DNA of 64,000 nucleotides from Acidobacteriota bacterium (GTDB lineage Bacteria; Acidobacteriota; Vicinamibacteria; Vicinamibacterales; Fen-181): the NCBI GenBank assembly GCA_003170135.1, contig PMZR01000017.1:1-64000 (forward strand), read 5' to 3'. Positions within the stretch are counted from its first letter, which is position 1; each line of letters opens with the position of its first letter. Below the pieces are notes generated by a model. It made no database searches. It saw only the letters and a list, made by a program, of their open reading frames with translations, and was not told the DNA's origin. Made by a program: the position numbers and the translations under genes. Below are positions 1 to 8,368 of the stretch, piece after piece.

Positions 1-117
1 GGAGTGCGAGGTGCGGGGTGCGAGGTGCGGTGCACGGTGCGACGTGCGGTGCGGGGTGCGACGTGCGGTGCACGGTGCGGGGTGCGAAGGCGGCAGTAGG
101 CAGTAGACCGTAGACGG
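1..117. repeat. Heptamer array (GTGCGNN, then CAGTAGR)
   Basis: Degenerate tandem units of seven bases, mostly GTGCGNN, run from the window edge to about 88. They are followed directly by a short CAGTAGG/CAGTAGA stretch at about 95-117. Two repeat 'alphabets' therefore sit side by side in one intergenic space. The left end is cut by the window edge. No gene was seen here. Confidence 0.8.
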
Positions 118-142
118 CCACGACCCGAGGGACAACGCTCGG

Positions 143-214
143 TAGTGCGGAGTGCGACGTGCGTGGTGCGACGTGCGGTGCACGGTGCGTGGTGCAACGT
201 GCGCCGCGCTTGCA
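143..214. repeat. Heptamer array GTGCGNN
   Basis: A second GTGCGNN array in the same orientation, ending about 75 bases before the permease start. It is entered through the phrase CGGTAGTGCG, which recurs at the array after the permease (2754 on), so the gene is bracketed by two directly oriented copies. Confidence 0.8.
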
Positions 215-290
215 CAGGCCGCGCGACGGGAGCATCCTTGTCCAGCCAGAGATGCGTCCGCCCCCGTGAACGATTCAGGGGACTCGCACG

Positions 291-2672
291 GTGGTCACTC
301 ACCTAGCACACGCGGCGCGCCACGCCATGCGACGCTGGATCCGGCAACCCTTGTTTCCGGCCCTCGCCATCGCGTCGGTTGCCATTGCCATCGCCGTCAA
401 CACGGCCGTGTTCGCGCTCGTGGACGCCGTGTTGTTCAAACCGCTGCCGGTGAAAGATCCCTCCACGCTGTACGACGTGTGCACGTCCAGGCCGTGGCCG
501 CGCAACATGGTCTTCTACCCGAAGGACTACCCTGAAATCCGGCGCCGCATCGATCATCGCGCGATTGAAGACGTGATCGCGTTCGGGTACGTCGGGGGGT
601 TCCTGGCCGATTCCGCCGCGGGCCGGCGCGTCTTGGGCGAGACCGTTTCGCCGAACTACTTCTCGGCTCTGGGCCTCGTCCCCCAGGTTGGCAGCTTCGA
701 CGCGTTGAGCGGGACCCGCGACGCGGCCACCTCATGCGTCATCAGCGACCCGCTGTGGAGCGCGATCTTTGGCCGGGATCCGCACGTCGCCGGTCGTGTC
801 GTCACCTTGAACGGGGTCCGGCTCGAGGTCGCCGCCGTGGCCCCCCGCGATTTTCGCGGCTTGTTCGCGCCAAGCACCTTGCGAACCGACATCTGGATGG
901 CCATCCCGGCGGCCGAGCGGGTGCCCCGCGGGAAGGTCACCCTGACGGTGCGACTCGCTCTGCGCGCTTCCAGAACGGCGAGCCGCCCGCAAGTCACCGC
1001 GGCGTTGAAGAGGGCAATCTCGACTGACCTGCAATTTGATTCGGACGACCGTCCGTACGCGCGCTTCAAGGGTGTGCCAAGCGCGACCCCCGACATGGAC
1101 GGCATGCTGTCCATGGGGAGCCTGGTTGCCTTGCTGGGCGCGGCGAGCGTGTTGATCGCGGTGTGCGCGAACCTCGCCATCCTCCTGTTAACGGCGGCGG
1201 TGGAACGGCGCCCGGAACTCGCGATGCGCCGAGCGTTGGGCGCCCGCCAGGTTGACGTGGCGGCCGACGTGATCGCGGAACCGGTGCTCGTCGCCATCTT
1301 CGGCGGTCTCCTGGGCGTCATCCTGGCGCGACTGGCGCTTGTGGCCCTCAGCGCACAGCAGCCCGACATGGAGGGCCTCCGGCTGGACATCGTCGGAGCG
1401 CTGGACTGGCGCGTGATCGGATTCAGCGTGCTCGCAACTGCGCTGGCGTGCGTTGGCTGCGCGCTGGTGCCCTTGCGATCCCTTTCCCGCCTCAGCCTCA
1501 CGACGCTCATCGGCACCTCGGAGACCGTCACACGGCGTCGCGGCGGCCTCCTGCAGTGGACGTTGATGAGCACCCACGTGGCGGTCACCGTGGTGCTGAT
1601 GGCCGTGGCGGTGCACGCCGCACGGACCGGCATCGAGCAGACAGGCAGGGACGTGGGGTTCGATCGGGATCTCGTCTCGTTTGCGCAAGTGCACGGCGAT
1701 GCCCCGACGACCGACATGCCGGCGGCGATCCAGTCACTGGAGGATCGCCTGGCCAGGGTGCCGGGGGTTGCCGCGGTGAGCCACAGCGCCACCCTGCCGT
1801 TTGCGTACGAGGCCGCCGGAGGAATCGTCCGCGTTGGCAACGCGCAGGTGGCCGCCAGCATCGTGCGGGTCGGCTTGGGCTACTTCGAGACCATGGGCAT
1901 TCGGCGGTTGCGCGGTCGGGAGCTCGGGCCCGAAGACCAGGGATTCATACCGCACGCTGCGGTGATCAGCGCGGCGGCGGCGCGGCGGTGGTTTCCCAAT
2001 CGGGATCCGCTCGGACAGACGCTCCACGTCGCCGGGGCGCTGGTCTCCGTCGTCGGCCTCGTCTCGGACGTCGATCATGGTTTCGCCGGCGGCGCGGCGA
2101 GGCCCGCCATCTATGTTCCGTTCTCTGAATTCGCAGACTCTGCCTACGTCCTCGTTCGCGGGCGGCCTGCCGTGACGCTGCCGGCGCTGCGCAAGGTCCT
2201 CGCCTCGCCGCCTCCGGGCGTCGGCGTCGCACGCCTCGATTCGGTCCGGAACATGATCGACAATGGCGTCCTCTACCCGGTGCGCGCCTCCGCGGCGGTC
2301 GCGGTGCTCCTCGCGACCATCGCGGCGGCGACGTGCATACTGGGGCAGTACGCGGTCGTCGCTCGCGCGGCCGTGCGACGACGCCGGGAAATGGCCGTGC
2401 GGCGCGCCCTCGGCGCAGGCGGGCGAGATGTCCTGTGGGGCCTGGTCCGCCGGCAATCGGTGCCGCTGGCAATCGGCACAGCCGCCGGCGCATGGGCGCT
2501 TCTCGCGACCCGGAAATTCCTTCTGACGTTTCTGTCTGGCGGGCTGCGCGTCGGACCCGGCGAAGCGGTTGCCGCCATCGCCCTGGTGCTGACAATCAGC
2601 GCCGTCGCCTGCCTCGTGGCGTCCGCGCGGGCGATGCGCGACGCGCCAGCCATGGCGCTGCGGCAGTTGTGA
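291..2672 (+). CDS. MacB/FtsX-type ABC transporter permease (ADOP-like)
   Basis: A 793-residue integral membrane protein with the MacB periplasmic core plus duplicated FtsX domain layout. It has an N-terminal membrane segment (about 20-45), a large periplasmic MacB core, a first FtsX block (about 270-420, with the cytoplasmic motif RPELAMRRALGA) and a second at the C-terminus (about 660-790, with RREMAVRRALGA). Orphan permeases of this layout without an adjacent ATPase are typical of Acidobacteriota. The family exports substrates or transmits mechanical signals across the inner membrane; the substrate here is unknown. The GTG start at 291 could instead be the in-frame ATG at 327, which gives a cleaner start just before the membrane segment. 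No partner ATPase is adjacent. Confidence 0.88.
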   Translation: MVTHLAHAARHAMRRWIRQPLFPALAIASVAIAIAVNTAVFALVDAVLFKPLPVKDPSTLYDVCTSRPWPRNMVFYPKDYPEIRRRIDHRAIEDVIAFGYVGGFLADSAAGRRVLGETVSPNYFSALGLVPQVGSFDALSGTRDAATSCVISDPLWSAIFGRDPHVAGRVVTLNGVRLEVAAVAPRDFRGLFAPSTLRTDIWMAIPAAERVPRGKVTLTVRLALRASRTASRPQVTAALKRAISTDLQFDSDDRPYARFKGVPSATPDMDGMLSMGSLVALLGAASVLIAVCANLAILLLTAAVERRPELAMRRALGARQVDVAADVIAEPVLVAIFGGLLGVILARLALVALSAQQPDMEGLRLDIVGALDWRVIGFSVLATALACVGCALVPLRSLSRLSLTTLIGTSETVTRRRGGLLQWTLMSTHVAVTVVLMAVAVHAARTGIEQTGRDVGFDRDLVSFAQVHGDAPTTDMPAAIQSLEDRLARVPGVAAVSHSATLPFAYEAAGGIVRVGNAQVAASIVRVGLGYFETMGIRRLRGRELGPEDQGFIPHAAVISAAAARRWFPNRDPLGQTLHVAGALVSVVGLVSDVDHGFAGGAARPAIYVPFSEFADSAYVLVRGRPAVTLPALRKVLASPPPGVGVARLDSVRNMIDNGVLYPVRASAAVAVLLATIAAATCILGQYAVVARAAVRRRREMAVRRALGAGGRDVLWGLVRRQSVPLAIGTAAGAWALLATRKFLLTFLSGGLRVGPGEAVAAIALVLTISAVACLVASARAMRDAPAMALRQL

Positions 2673-2756
2673 TCGACGGGGTGAACCGCGCGGGGGCAGG
2701 CGGCGAGACCGTACGCTGCCACTCACGATGAAGCCCGACCCGCTGGATAACGTTCG

Positions 2757-2820
2757 GTAGTGCGTGGTGCGACGTGCGTGGTGCGACGTGCGGGGCAGCG
2801 TGCGACGTGCGAGGTGCGAA
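2757..2820. repeat. Heptamer array GTGCGNN
   Basis: Tandem GTGCGTG/GTGCGAC-type units fill the space between the permease and the decayed MntA/HepT region. The array is in the same orientation and has the same entry phrase as the array at 143-214. Confidence 0.8.
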
Positions 2821-2824
2821 AGAG

Positions 2825-2902
2825 TCATGCCGCGCAGGCGTCGATCCTGGTGATGGCTTCGAGGATGTCGTCGATGCGGAGGCGCCAGTCTCTAGGCGGC
2901 AC
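2825..2902 (-). pseudogene. HepT-like (DUF86/HEPN) toxin remnant
   Basis: A 25-codon reading frame starting with GTG at 2902 encodes PPRDWRLRIDDILEAI, the typical start of HepT-like HEPN RNases. It stops after DACAA, where a heptamer array begins. The intact family is about 110-120 residues, so only the first helix remains and the catalytic RxxxxxH region is missing. It follows directly after the MNT remnant, the usual MntA-HepT order. Confidence 0.55.
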
Positions 2903-3090
2903 GGATGGCTTCCTCGAGCACGCGTTCGCGGATTCGCGGTTTCAGTGCGGCGCGCCCAGGCATTCCTGCAGGCCGATGAAGTCGAAGAGCCCGACGGGCC
3001 TCGTGAAATCGACGATGAGGTCGATGTCGGAATCCTCCCGTGCGTTGCCGCGCATGACGGAGCCGAAGCATACAACTCACGCGAACGGGC
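2892..3090 (-). pseudogene. MntA-like nucleotidyltransferase antitoxin remnant
   Basis: Read on the minus strand, the codons before 3053 give FGSV and continue as MRGNAREDSDIDLIVDF, the MNT nucleotidyltransferase core (GSxxxG...DSDxD). This continues to LGAPH and a stop at about 2942. The family's C-terminal end, LKPRIRERVLEEAIRAA, resumes in the next frame and stops at 2892. About ten residues between the two segments are missing, so the gene is broken by a deletion/frameshift. An in-frame stop also lies just upstream of FGSV. The intact family adenylylates and so neutralises HepT. Together with the HepT fragment this is a dead toxin-antitoxin module. Confidence 0.7.
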
Positions 3091-3212
3091 GCCAACCGGG
3101 TTGCCGGGGTCTCCCAGCCTGCCGGCAACCATTCCCCGACGGCACGTCTCGGCCGACGTTTTCGCGATCGAGCCCGAGCCGACGAAGTGAGCCGGTTGGT
3201 CACTCGACGACG

Positions 3213-3536
3213 TCACGCGGCAGACCGGTGCGAAGGAATCCGGGCGACCGCGGCGGCCAGACGTCTCTCCGCGTGCCACAGGTCGTGCGTCTGCTGAAGG
3301 CGAAGCCACAGGCCCGGTCCGTTGCCGCAGAACTTCCCGAGCCGCACCGCCATCTCCGGCGTCACCGCCGCCCGTCCGGCGAGGATCCGATGGAGCGTCT
3401 GCCTGGCAATCCCCAACTGTTTCGCGGCGTCGGTCACCGAGAGTCGCAACGTCGGCAGCACATCCTCGCGCAGGACCTCCCCGGGGTGAATCGGCGGCGA
3501 CTGGATGGGCCGGCGCACCGGATATTCCCTGGCCAT
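3213..3536 (-). CDS. higA: HigA-family antitoxin (XRE HTH)
   Basis: A 107-residue DNA-binding antitoxin. After the start MAREYPV it shows the HigA/VapI signature IHPGEVLREDVLP, then a helix-turn-helix (SVTDAAKQLGIARQTLHRIL) and NGPGLWLRLQQTHDLW near the C-terminus, all typical of the family. It neutralises the RelE-fold HigB toxin and represses the operon. The start at 3536 was chosen because the family begins a few residues before the IHPGE motif; a longer frame extends upstream but overlaps the toxin gene. It lies 10 bp downstream of higB, the normal toxin-first order. Confidence 0.92.
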   Translation of the reverse strand: MAREYPVRRPIQSPPIHPGEVLREDVLPTLRLSVTDAAKQLGIARQTLHRILAGRAAVTPEMAVRLGKFCGNGPGLWLRLQQTHDLWHAERRLAAAVARIPSHRSAA

Positions 3537-3546
3537 TGAATGCTCC

Positions 3547-3822
3547 TCAGTGGTATTGCTCGAGGTTGACCCGCACCGCGTCGCCGTCCTCCCACTCGAA
3601 CGTGACACACCACGGCCCGTTGATGTGCAGGCTGTAGCGAATGGGCCGGCCCCGCAACCGATGGAAGGTGAACCCCGGCACGTTGAGGTCCGAGAGGAGC
3701 GCTGCCTCGTCGAGGACCTTCAGGCGGACCAGCGCGCGACGCTGAAGATCCTGGCGTACCCGGGCGCTTTTCCCCGTTTCGAACAGCTCGCGGAGCCCCG
3801 CGTGGCGGAAGCTCTTGATCAC
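3547..3822 (-). CDS. higB: HigB-family toxin (RelE fold)
   Basis: A 91-residue protein of the plasmid-maintenance killer (HigB/RelE) family, which cleaves mRNA on the ribosome. Features seen: MIKSFRHAGLRELFETGK at the N-terminus, RALVRLKVLDEA, a central FHRLRGRPIRYSLHINGPW and the terminal strand VTFEWEDGDAVRVNLEQYH. The family has the same length and the same order of elements. It is first in the higBA operon and transcribed divergently from the M23 peptidase; the 196-bp space between them (3823-4018) must hold both promoters, but no clear boxes were recognised. Confidence 0.92.
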   Translation of the reverse strand: MIKSFRHAGLRELFETGKSARVRQDLQRRALVRLKVLDEAALLSDLNVPGFTFHRLRGRPIRYSLHINGPWCVTFEWEDGDAVRVNLEQYH

Positions 3823-4018
3823 AGGAGCGTAGTGTCATGCCAGACGCGACAGCTTGTCAAGTTGAACGCGACACTTGAACGCGACATCCGCACTGGTGCG
3901 TCGGCTCGTGCATCTTGCGCCCGATCCTCTCGGGGATTGACGTCGTCTTTGGCCGGTAGCACAGCCAGTTCGAGGTGCTTCTTCGACCCGCCCGCGCCCA
4001 AGCGGGTATGATGGACCC

Positions 4019-5416
4019 ATGCTCCGCATTATGGCGTTCATCATCGTCTTCGTCCTGGCCGTGTTCGCCGTCGTGTACTTCGCCGCGGGCAACGCGGCCG
4101 GCCCCGCGATCCAGATCCAGCAGCCGGGCAAGCTGGTTGGCCAGGAGTCGACGCTCGAGGTGACCGTCGAGACGCCGCCGGGCGCGCTGCGCACGCTCGA
4201 CATCACGCTCGAACAGAAGGGCCGCACGGTCCCGCTGTTCTCGCTCGCCGCGCCGGGCGCCGCGACCGTGAAGCAGGAGACGCCGGACCGCATCCGCATC
4301 TCGCGCCCGATCGGCCGGCGCGCGATCCCGGAGCTCGAGGCGGGCCCGGCGCGCATTGTCGTCACGGCCAGCCGGTCGGTGCTGCGCGGCCTGCGCACGC
4401 CACGGACCACGGTGTCCCACGACTCGGAGGTCCGGCTGATTCCGCCGCGGCTCGGCGTGGTGTCCGCGTTCCACTTCATCAACCACGGCGGCTCCGAGAT
4501 GGTGATGTATCGCGTGAACCCGCCGGACGTGCAATCGGGCGTGATGGTGGGCAACCTCTTCTATCCCGGCTTCCCTGCCTCCGGCGCCGGCGTCACGGGC
4601 GCGGATCCCAGCCTGAAGGTGGCCTTCTTCGCGCTGCTGTTCGAACAGGATCTCAACACACCGATTGCGTTGCTGGCGCGAGATGAGGCCGGCAACCAGG
4701 CGCACGCCAGCTTCGACTACCGCGTGTTCGAGAAACCGTACCTGCGCAGCAAGATCGAGATCAACGACGCGTTCCTGCAGCGGGTCGTCCCCGCGATCCT
4801 CGAGCATGCGCCCGAGATCAAGCCTTCGCCCAACAACGACCTGCTCGCCGACTTCCTGAAGGTGAACGGCGACCTGCGCCGCATCGACGCCGACCGGATC
4901 GAACAGCTGGCGAAACAGACCGCGCCCGAGATCCTCTGGAAGGGGCCGTTCATCCCGCTCGGCAACGCGGCCGTCGAGTCGAAGTTCGCGGACCATCGCA
5001 CCTACTACTACCAGGGACGCGAAATCGATCAGCAGGTCCACCTCGGCTTCGACCTGGCGGTGACGACCAACATCCCGGTCCGTGCGGGCAACGACGGCAA
5101 GGTCGTCTGGGCCGATTACTTCGGCATCTACGGCAACTGCATCGTTCTCGACCACGGCATGGGCGTGCAGTCCCTCTACGGCCACCTGTCGTCGATCGAC
5201 GTGCGCGCGGGCGACGTGGTGAAGAAGGACCAGGTGATGGGCCGAAGCGGCATGACCGGGCTCGCCGCGGGCGACCACCTGCACTTCTCGGTCCTGGTGG
5301 CCGGCCGGCCGGTCAATCCGGTCGAGTGGTGGGATCCGCACTGGATCCAGGACCGTGTGATGCGCAAGCTCCACGAGGCATCGGCCGGCGCAGCAACGGC
5401 CCCGCCCGGGCGGTAG
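4019..5416 (+). CDS. M23 (LytM-type) metallopeptidase, membrane-anchored
   Basis: A 465-residue protein with an N-terminal membrane anchor or signal (residues 5-24), a long extracytoplasmic region of beta-rich character and a C-terminal M23 peptidase domain (about 330-440). The zinc ligands are visible: H341 and D345 (HLGFD), H389 (YGHLS) and H420/H422 (GDHLHF). M23 enzymes cut peptide cross-links in peptidoglycan, so it probably acts in the periplasm in cell-wall remodelling. It stands alone. The catalytic set is complete, so it should be active rather than a degenerate LytM activator. Confidence 0.9.
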   Translation: MLRIMAFIIVFVLAVFAVVYFAAGNAAGPAIQIQQPGKLVGQESTLEVTVETPPGALRTLDITLEQKGRTVPLFSLAAPGAATVKQETPDRIRISRPIGRRAIPELEAGPARIVVTASRSVLRGLRTPRTTVSHDSEVRLIPPRLGVVSAFHFINHGGSEMVMYRVNPPDVQSGVMVGNLFYPGFPASGAGVTGADPSLKVAFFALLFEQDLNTPIALLARDEAGNQAHASFDYRVFEKPYLRSKIEINDAFLQRVVPAILEHAPEIKPSPNNDLLADFLKVNGDLRRIDADRIEQLAKQTAPEILWKGPFIPLGNAAVESKFADHRTYYYQGREIDQQVHLGFDLAVTTNIPVRAGNDGKVVWADYFGIYGNCIVLDHGMGVQSLYGHLSSIDVRAGDVVKKDQVMGRSGMTGLAAGDHLHFSVLVAGRPVNPVEWWDPHWIQDRVMRKLHEASAGAATAPPGR

Positions 5417-5473
5417 AAGGGGCCGGATCCAGGGTCGCGATCTGCGCGGATCGGTTTACACGGGCTGTCCGCT

Positions 5474-6358
5474 GTGTTATTGATGGGGATGGGTCTCCTG
5501 AAACAGCGCGGACAAGCTTTGAAGAGCGCTTGCCTCGGCTCGACGTCGCCTCGTCTGTTGTTCCACTGGTCTGACGATCAGCGGTCCTCCGCCTTTCCCC
5601 GCCGCGTCGCTCCCGTGATCGCGCTCCTGGTGCTGCTGCCGATGCTCGCTGCGTGCGGGCACTCGGCCGATCGGATCCCGCCAGCGACCGGCACCGGCAA
5701 GCGGGTGGACCCGGCGACCGCCGGCACGATCGCCGGCCGCGTCGTGCTCAGCGGTGCGCCGCCGAGGACGTCCAACGTCAAGATGAGCGCGGACGCGTTC
5801 TGCGAGCGCGCGAATCCGGGGCAGGCAGCATCCGATGAGACCGCGATCGTCGGCGCGGACGGGGCACTGCAGAACGTGTTCGTCTACGTCAAGGACGGCC
5901 TCTCGGCGTACCGGTTCGACACGCCGCGGCAGCCGGTCCGGTTCGAGCAGAAAGGTTGCCGCTTCGGCCCGCACGTCTTCGGAATGCAGGTCGGCCAGCC
6001 GCTCGAACTCGTCAACCAGGACGAGACCCTGCACAACGTGCACGCCATCGCCAGGGTGAACGAGGAGTTCAACGTCGGCGCCGTCGAGCACCAGTCCATT
6101 ACGCGCACCTTCGCCGCGCCCGAGGTGATGATCACCTTCAAGTGCGACGTGCACTCCTGGATGACGGCGTACGCCGGTGTCGTCCCGCATCCCTACTTTG
6201 CGGTGACCGCCGCGGACGGCCGCTTCGAGATGAAAGGGCTGCCGCCGGGCGACTACCTCATCGAGGCCTGGCACGAGAAGTTCGGCACACGGACGGAACG
6301 GATACGCATCGGGCCGAAGGAGAACAAGGCCATCGCCTTCACTTTCACCGCACGCTGA
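5474..6358 (+). CDS. Cupredoxin-like / carboxypeptidase-regulatory lipoprotein
   Basis: A probable lipoprotein: a hydrophobic stretch VIALLVLLPMLAAC gives a lipobox with Cys near residue 61. The true start may be the GTG at 5615 rather than 5474, since the first 47 residues are not signal-like. The body has a carboxypeptidase-regulatory-like beta domain (GTIAGRVVLSGAPP) and a plastocyanin-like segment containing NQDETLHNVHA and FKCDVHSWMTAYAGV, whose His and Cys could bind copper. It ends with a second beta segment (GRFEMKGLPPGDYLIEAWH). It is followed at once by ctaA and ctaB, so a role in copper handling or electron transfer around cytochrome oxidase is inferred, not shown. Confidence 0.75.
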   Translation: MLLMGMGLLKQRGQALKSACLGSTSPRLLFHWSDDQRSSAFPRRVAPVIALLVLLPMLAACGHSADRIPPATGTGKRVDPATAGTIAGRVVLSGAPPRTSNVKMSADAFCERANPGQAASDETAIVGADGALQNVFVYVKDGLSAYRFDTPRQPVRFEQKGCRFGPHVFGMQVGQPLELVNQDETLHNVHAIARVNEEFNVGAVEHQSITRTFAAPEVMITFKCDVHSWMTAYAGVVPHPYFAVTAADGRFEMKGLPPGDYLIEAWHEKFGTRTERIRIGPKENKAIAFTFTAR

Positions 6359-6381
6359 CACCGCAAGCTGAGGTCGTCCTT

Positions 6382-7377
6382 ATGATGTGGCTTCATCGAT
6401 TCACGAAGGTCGTTGTCGGGGCCACGTTCCTGCTCGTCATCGCCGGCGGCCTCGTCACGAGCACGGGCTCGGGCCTCTCGGTCCCAGACTGGCCGACGAC
6501 CTACGGCTGGTCGATGTTCACGTTCCCCTTCTCGAAGTGGGTGGGCGGCATCGTGTACGAGCATGGCCACCGCCTGATCGCGACCACCGTCGGCATCCTC
6601 ACCATCCTGATGGTCGTGGCATACCGGCGCGCCGAGTCGCGCAGGTGGGTGAGACGCCTGACGCTCATCGCGCTCGGTGCGATCGTCGCCCAGGGCGTGC
6701 TCGGCGGCATCACGGTCCTCACCAGGCTGCCGCCCGCGGTGTCGAGCGCGCATGCCGGGCTCGCCGAGGTCTTCTTCGCGTTGACCGTGGCGCTGGCCGT
6801 GTTCACGTCGCCGGGCTGGACGAAGGCGTATTCCGCGTCCGCAGCGGCCACGCAGTCGCTCGCGGCCGATTCGCGCATGCGGCACCTCACCGTGGCGGCG
6901 ATCGCGGTCGTCTACCTGCAGATCCTGCTCGGCGCCGTGATGCGGCACACCGGGGCCGGCCTCGCGATTCCCGACTTCCCGCTGATGTTCGGCCGCGTGA
7001 TTCCGCCGCTGGACCTGCTGGCGTCCGGGCCCGTGGCGATTCATTTCGCGCACCGGATGGGCGCTCTGCTCGTCGCGGTCGTCCTGGTTGCCGAGAGCTG
7101 GCGTGTCTTGCGAAGACACGGTGATCGGCCGGAGCTCAGGCGGCCGGCGATCGTGCTGATGGCCTTGCTCGTCCTCCAGATCGCGCTCGGCGGCCTCACC
7201 GTGCTCACGGCAAAGGACGTCGTCATCAACACCGCGCACCTGGCGACCGGCGCGCTCGTCTTCGCGACCACGGTCGTGCTGGCGCTGCGCGTGCACCGGC
7301 CTCACTTCGCCGTGGGCGCGGCGCGCGCCGCGTCGCCGGCATCGCCGGTTCGAGGCATGCGTCCGACCAACGCGTAG
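6382..7377 (+). CDS. ctaA: Heme A synthase (COX15/CtaA)
   Basis: A 331-residue, eight-helix membrane protein that oxidises the C8 methyl of heme O to the formyl group of heme A for aa3/caa3 oxidases. The two-fold repeated architecture is visible, with conserved heme-ligand histidines: EHGHR (H61/H63), H124 (SAHAG), HFAHR (H221/H224) and H286 (NTAHLATG). The N-terminal GLVTSTGSGLSVPDWP and its internal echo GAGLAIPDFP are diagnostic. The start at 6382 is the first of two adjacent ATGs and lies 23 bp after the preceding gene; ctaB follows 19 bp downstream, so they are almost certainly cotranscribed. Confidence 0.95.
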   Translation: MMWLHRFTKVVVGATFLLVIAGGLVTSTGSGLSVPDWPTTYGWSMFTFPFSKWVGGIVYEHGHRLIATTVGILTILMVVAYRRAESRRWVRRLTLIALGAIVAQGVLGGITVLTRLPPAVSSAHAGLAEVFFALTVALAVFTSPGWTKAYSASAAATQSLAADSRMRHLTVAAIAVVYLQILLGAVMRHTGAGLAIPDFPLMFGRVIPPLDLLASGPVAIHFAHRMGALLVAVVLVAESWRVLRRHGDRPELRRPAIVLMALLVLQIALGGLTVLTAKDVVINTAHLATGALVFATTVVLALRVHRPHFAVGAARAASPASPVRGMRPTNA

Positions 7378-7396
7378 AGGTTTCGTAACGTCGCCC

Positions 7397-8338
7397 ATGC
7401 TGAGCAGCCCTGAAGGTGTGAAGGCGGTGCCTGCGGCGGGACCGGAACTGGCCCTCCGGGCGTCCGTCGTGTGGCCGGCCGCATGGGCGCGCGCCGCCGA
7501 TTTCGTCGCGTTGACCAAGCCGCGCCTCAACCTGCTCGTCGTCGCCACCGCGTTTGCGGGGTTCTACCTGGCGACAGAGCGACCGCTGGCGTCGTGGCTG
7601 CTCTTCCACGCCGTCGCGGGCACGTGGCTCGTCGCCGCCGCGGCGGCGGCGTTCAACCAGGTGTCCGAGCGCGACATCGACGCGCTGATGCGCCGCACGC
7701 GTCATCGTCCATTGCCCGATGGCCGGATGCACCCGCGGACCGCGCTGAACTTCGCGTGGCTGCTCGCCGTGGTCGGTCTCGCGGAACTCGCGCTGGGCGC
7801 GAACCTGCTGGCCGCGACGGTCGCGCTCGTGACGCTCGTCTCCTACACGCTGGTCTACACGCCGCTCAAGCGCCACACGGCGTTGTCCACGCTCGTCGGC
7901 GGCATTCCCGGTGGCCTTCCGCCCGTGATCGGATGGGCGGCGGCGCGCCACGCGCTGTCGGTCGAGGCGGCGATCCTGTTCGCGATCGTGTTCCTGTGGC
8001 AGATGCCGCACTTCCTGGCCATCGCGTGGATGTGCCGCGACGATTACCGGCGCGCGAAGATCCCGATGCTGCCGGTCGTCGAGCCGGCGGGGACGATCAC
8101 GGCCGTGCAGGTGGTTCTCTACAGCGGCGTGCTCGTCCCGGTGAGCCTGCTGCCCGCGGTGGCCGGTATTGCCGGGTCGATGTACCTGGCCGTCGCGGTC
8201 ACGCTCGGGATCGGATTCCTGCTGCTCGCGGTCGGCTTCGCCCGCGCGCGCGACCTCCCGGCGGCACGCCGCCTGTTCCTGGGATCGGTCGTCTACCTGC
8301 CGCTGCTGTGGACGGCGATGCTGCTCGATCACATATAG
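7397..8338 (+). CDS. ctaB: Protoheme IX farnesyltransferase (heme O synthase)
   Basis: A 313-residue UbiA-superfamily prenyltransferase that adds a farnesyl group to heme B to make heme O, the substrate of CtaA. The first Asp-rich motif lies in NQVSERDIDALMRRTRHRPL (N87, D93, D95), and the loop DDYRRAKIPMLPVV is the family's conserved second site. Nine hydrophobic segments follow the conserved LTKPRLNLLV entry. The N-terminus carries about 30 extra residues before the first helix. It is part of the ctaA-ctaB-ABC-ctaM block. Confidence 0.95.
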   Translation: MLSSPEGVKAVPAAGPELALRASVVWPAAWARAADFVALTKPRLNLLVVATAFAGFYLATERPLASWLLFHAVAGTWLVAAAAAAFNQVSERDIDALMRRTRHRPLPDGRMHPRTALNFAWLLAVVGLAELALGANLLAATVALVTLVSYTLVYTPLKRHTALSTLVGGIPGGLPPVIGWAAARHALSVEAAILFAIVFLWQMPHFLAIAWMCRDDYRRAKIPMLPVVEPAGTITAVQVVLYSGVLVPVSLLPAVAGIAGSMYLAVAVTLGIGFLLLAVGFARARDLPAARRLFLGSVVYLPLLWTAMLLDHI

Positions 8339-8368
8339 GCGTGGCGCGAGCCACCCGAACGGATACAC

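Noticed and set aside
1-214. Protein-coding gene in the first 290 bases
   Set aside because: The open frames there are translations of tandem GTGC repeats and have no domain similarity.
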